Shown here: in pieces, positions 63,849-64,000 of the stretch
Layout of the letters: the number at the start of each line of letters is the position of its first letter
How positions within the stretch are numbered: the first letter of the stretch is position 1
Assembly (NCBI RefSeq): GCF_009856825.1
Contig: NZ_WVTD01000016.1
Span: forward strand, 1-64,000
Direction of reading: 5' to 3'
Source of the DNA: Novosphingobium silvae
Lineage (GTDB): Bacteria; Pseudomonadota; Alphaproteobacteria; Sphingomonadales; Sphingomonadaceae
Length of the DNA stretch: 64,000 nucleotides
Notes under the pieces: generated by a model
The model's database searches: none
What the model saw: the letters and a program-made list of their open reading frames with translations, nothing else
Told to the model about the DNA's origin: nothing
Made by a program: the position numbers and the translations under genes

Positions 63849-63885
63849 CCCCGCTTCATCCTGTGCGCACAGAGATGAAGCGGGG
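63849..63885. repeat. Hairpin between etfB and etfA
   Basis: CCCCGCTTCATC, 13 bases, then GATGAAGCGGGG: a perfect 12-bp stem. No U-tract follows, so it is not a simple terminator. It may set the ratio or stability of the two messages, or be a dispersed palindrome. The gap between the genes is 115 bases. Confidence 0.7.
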
Positions 63886-63908
63886 GCGGATTTCTCGGAG
63901 AATAAGTT

Positions 63909-64000
63909 ATGAATACGCTCGTCTGGGTTGAACATGACAATGCGTCGGTCAAGGATGCGACGCTATCGGCCGTCACCGCCGCTGCCAAACTTGGTGAGGT
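63909..64000 (+). CDS. etfA: Electron transfer flavoprotein alpha subunit, 3' end outside window
   Basis: The first 30 codons, starting MNTLVWVEHDNASVKDATLS, then AVTAAAKLGE before the window ends. This is the usual EtfA N-terminus (xLVxxEHDNxxxxxAT). GGAG lies eight bases before the ATG. It is the FAD-binding partner of EtfB. Confidence 0.88.
   Translation, partial: MNTLVWVEHDNASVKDATLSAVTAAAKLGE

Overview
The window looks like part of a large plasmid or megaplasmid of a sphingomonad (Alphaproteobacteria, Sphingomonadaceae). The reasons are high GC, a full-length alphaproteobacterial-type RpoD, and a replication and partition block (ParA, ParB, RPA-type RepA, an iteron/DnaA-box origin, a DUF1612-type plasmid protein). 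Around these lie many accessory modules separated by transposase and gene fragments. The assignment rests on family recognition by eye and no database search was done.

1-15.0 kb is a stress and respiration region. It holds a cyanide-insensitive bd-type oxidase (cioA 5'-truncated by the window edge, cioB and a 34-aa DUF2474 protein). Next is a fluoride module: fluoride riboswitch, CLC-F-type exporter and DUF190 protein. AI-2E-family, DUF1328 and SLC13-type membrane proteins follow, then a second CLC channel with a C-terminal CBS region, a KaiC-like double ATPase with a single-domain response regulator, and a class A beta-lactamase-like protein. 15.0-16.5 kb is decayed and ends in an IS3-type fragment.

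16.6-26.4 kb is a visibly GC-richer block: EF-hand protein, OmpR-type regulator with its histidine kinase, an RcnB-like protein, a secreted protein and a complete RND tripartite efflux operon. Three promoters in this block (EF-hand, RcnB-like, RND) carry the same tandem 10-bp direct repeat (GTTACAnnnn twice), probably the operator of the local response regulator. The block ends in an IS256-type fragment and an esterase fragment.

27.2-38.9 kb holds a serine recombinase, a winged-helix protein preceded by a strong dyad, a SRAP (YedK-like) gene beside a broken umuC, and a plasmid-borne rpoD leading a three-gene operon (unknown protein, DUF6880). A hipBA toxin-antitoxin locus follows, with three identical palindromic operators exactly 50 bp apart, then a DnaQ-like exonuclease.

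39.1-47.7 kb is the plasmid core: parA-parB, a perfect 16-bp palindrome, repA, a GGGGCA repeat tract, an origin with four 22-bp-spaced iterons flanked by two DnaA boxes, a DUF1612-family gene, and a tyrosine recombinase translationally coupled to a 40-codon chimeric ORF.

48.0-50.0 kb is a nitric-oxide defence operon (group III truncated hemoglobin, DUF1971 protein, flavohemoglobin) behind an NsrR-like box. 50.0-51.7 kb mixes small ORFs, an IS110-type fragment, a DUF6796 membrane protein and a truncated MFS gene.

51.7-64.0 kb is a fatty-acid catabolism region. A leftward operon (DUF2147, FadL porin, FadD ligase, MerR regulator) faces a rightward operon (thiolase, FadJ-like bifunctional enzyme, acyl-CoA dehydrogenase, nitronate monooxygenase-like flavoprotein, EtfB, start of EtfA). 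A LiuR-like palindrome precedes the thiolase. Together they would import, activate and beta-oxidise fatty or branched acyl substrates and pass electrons to ETF.
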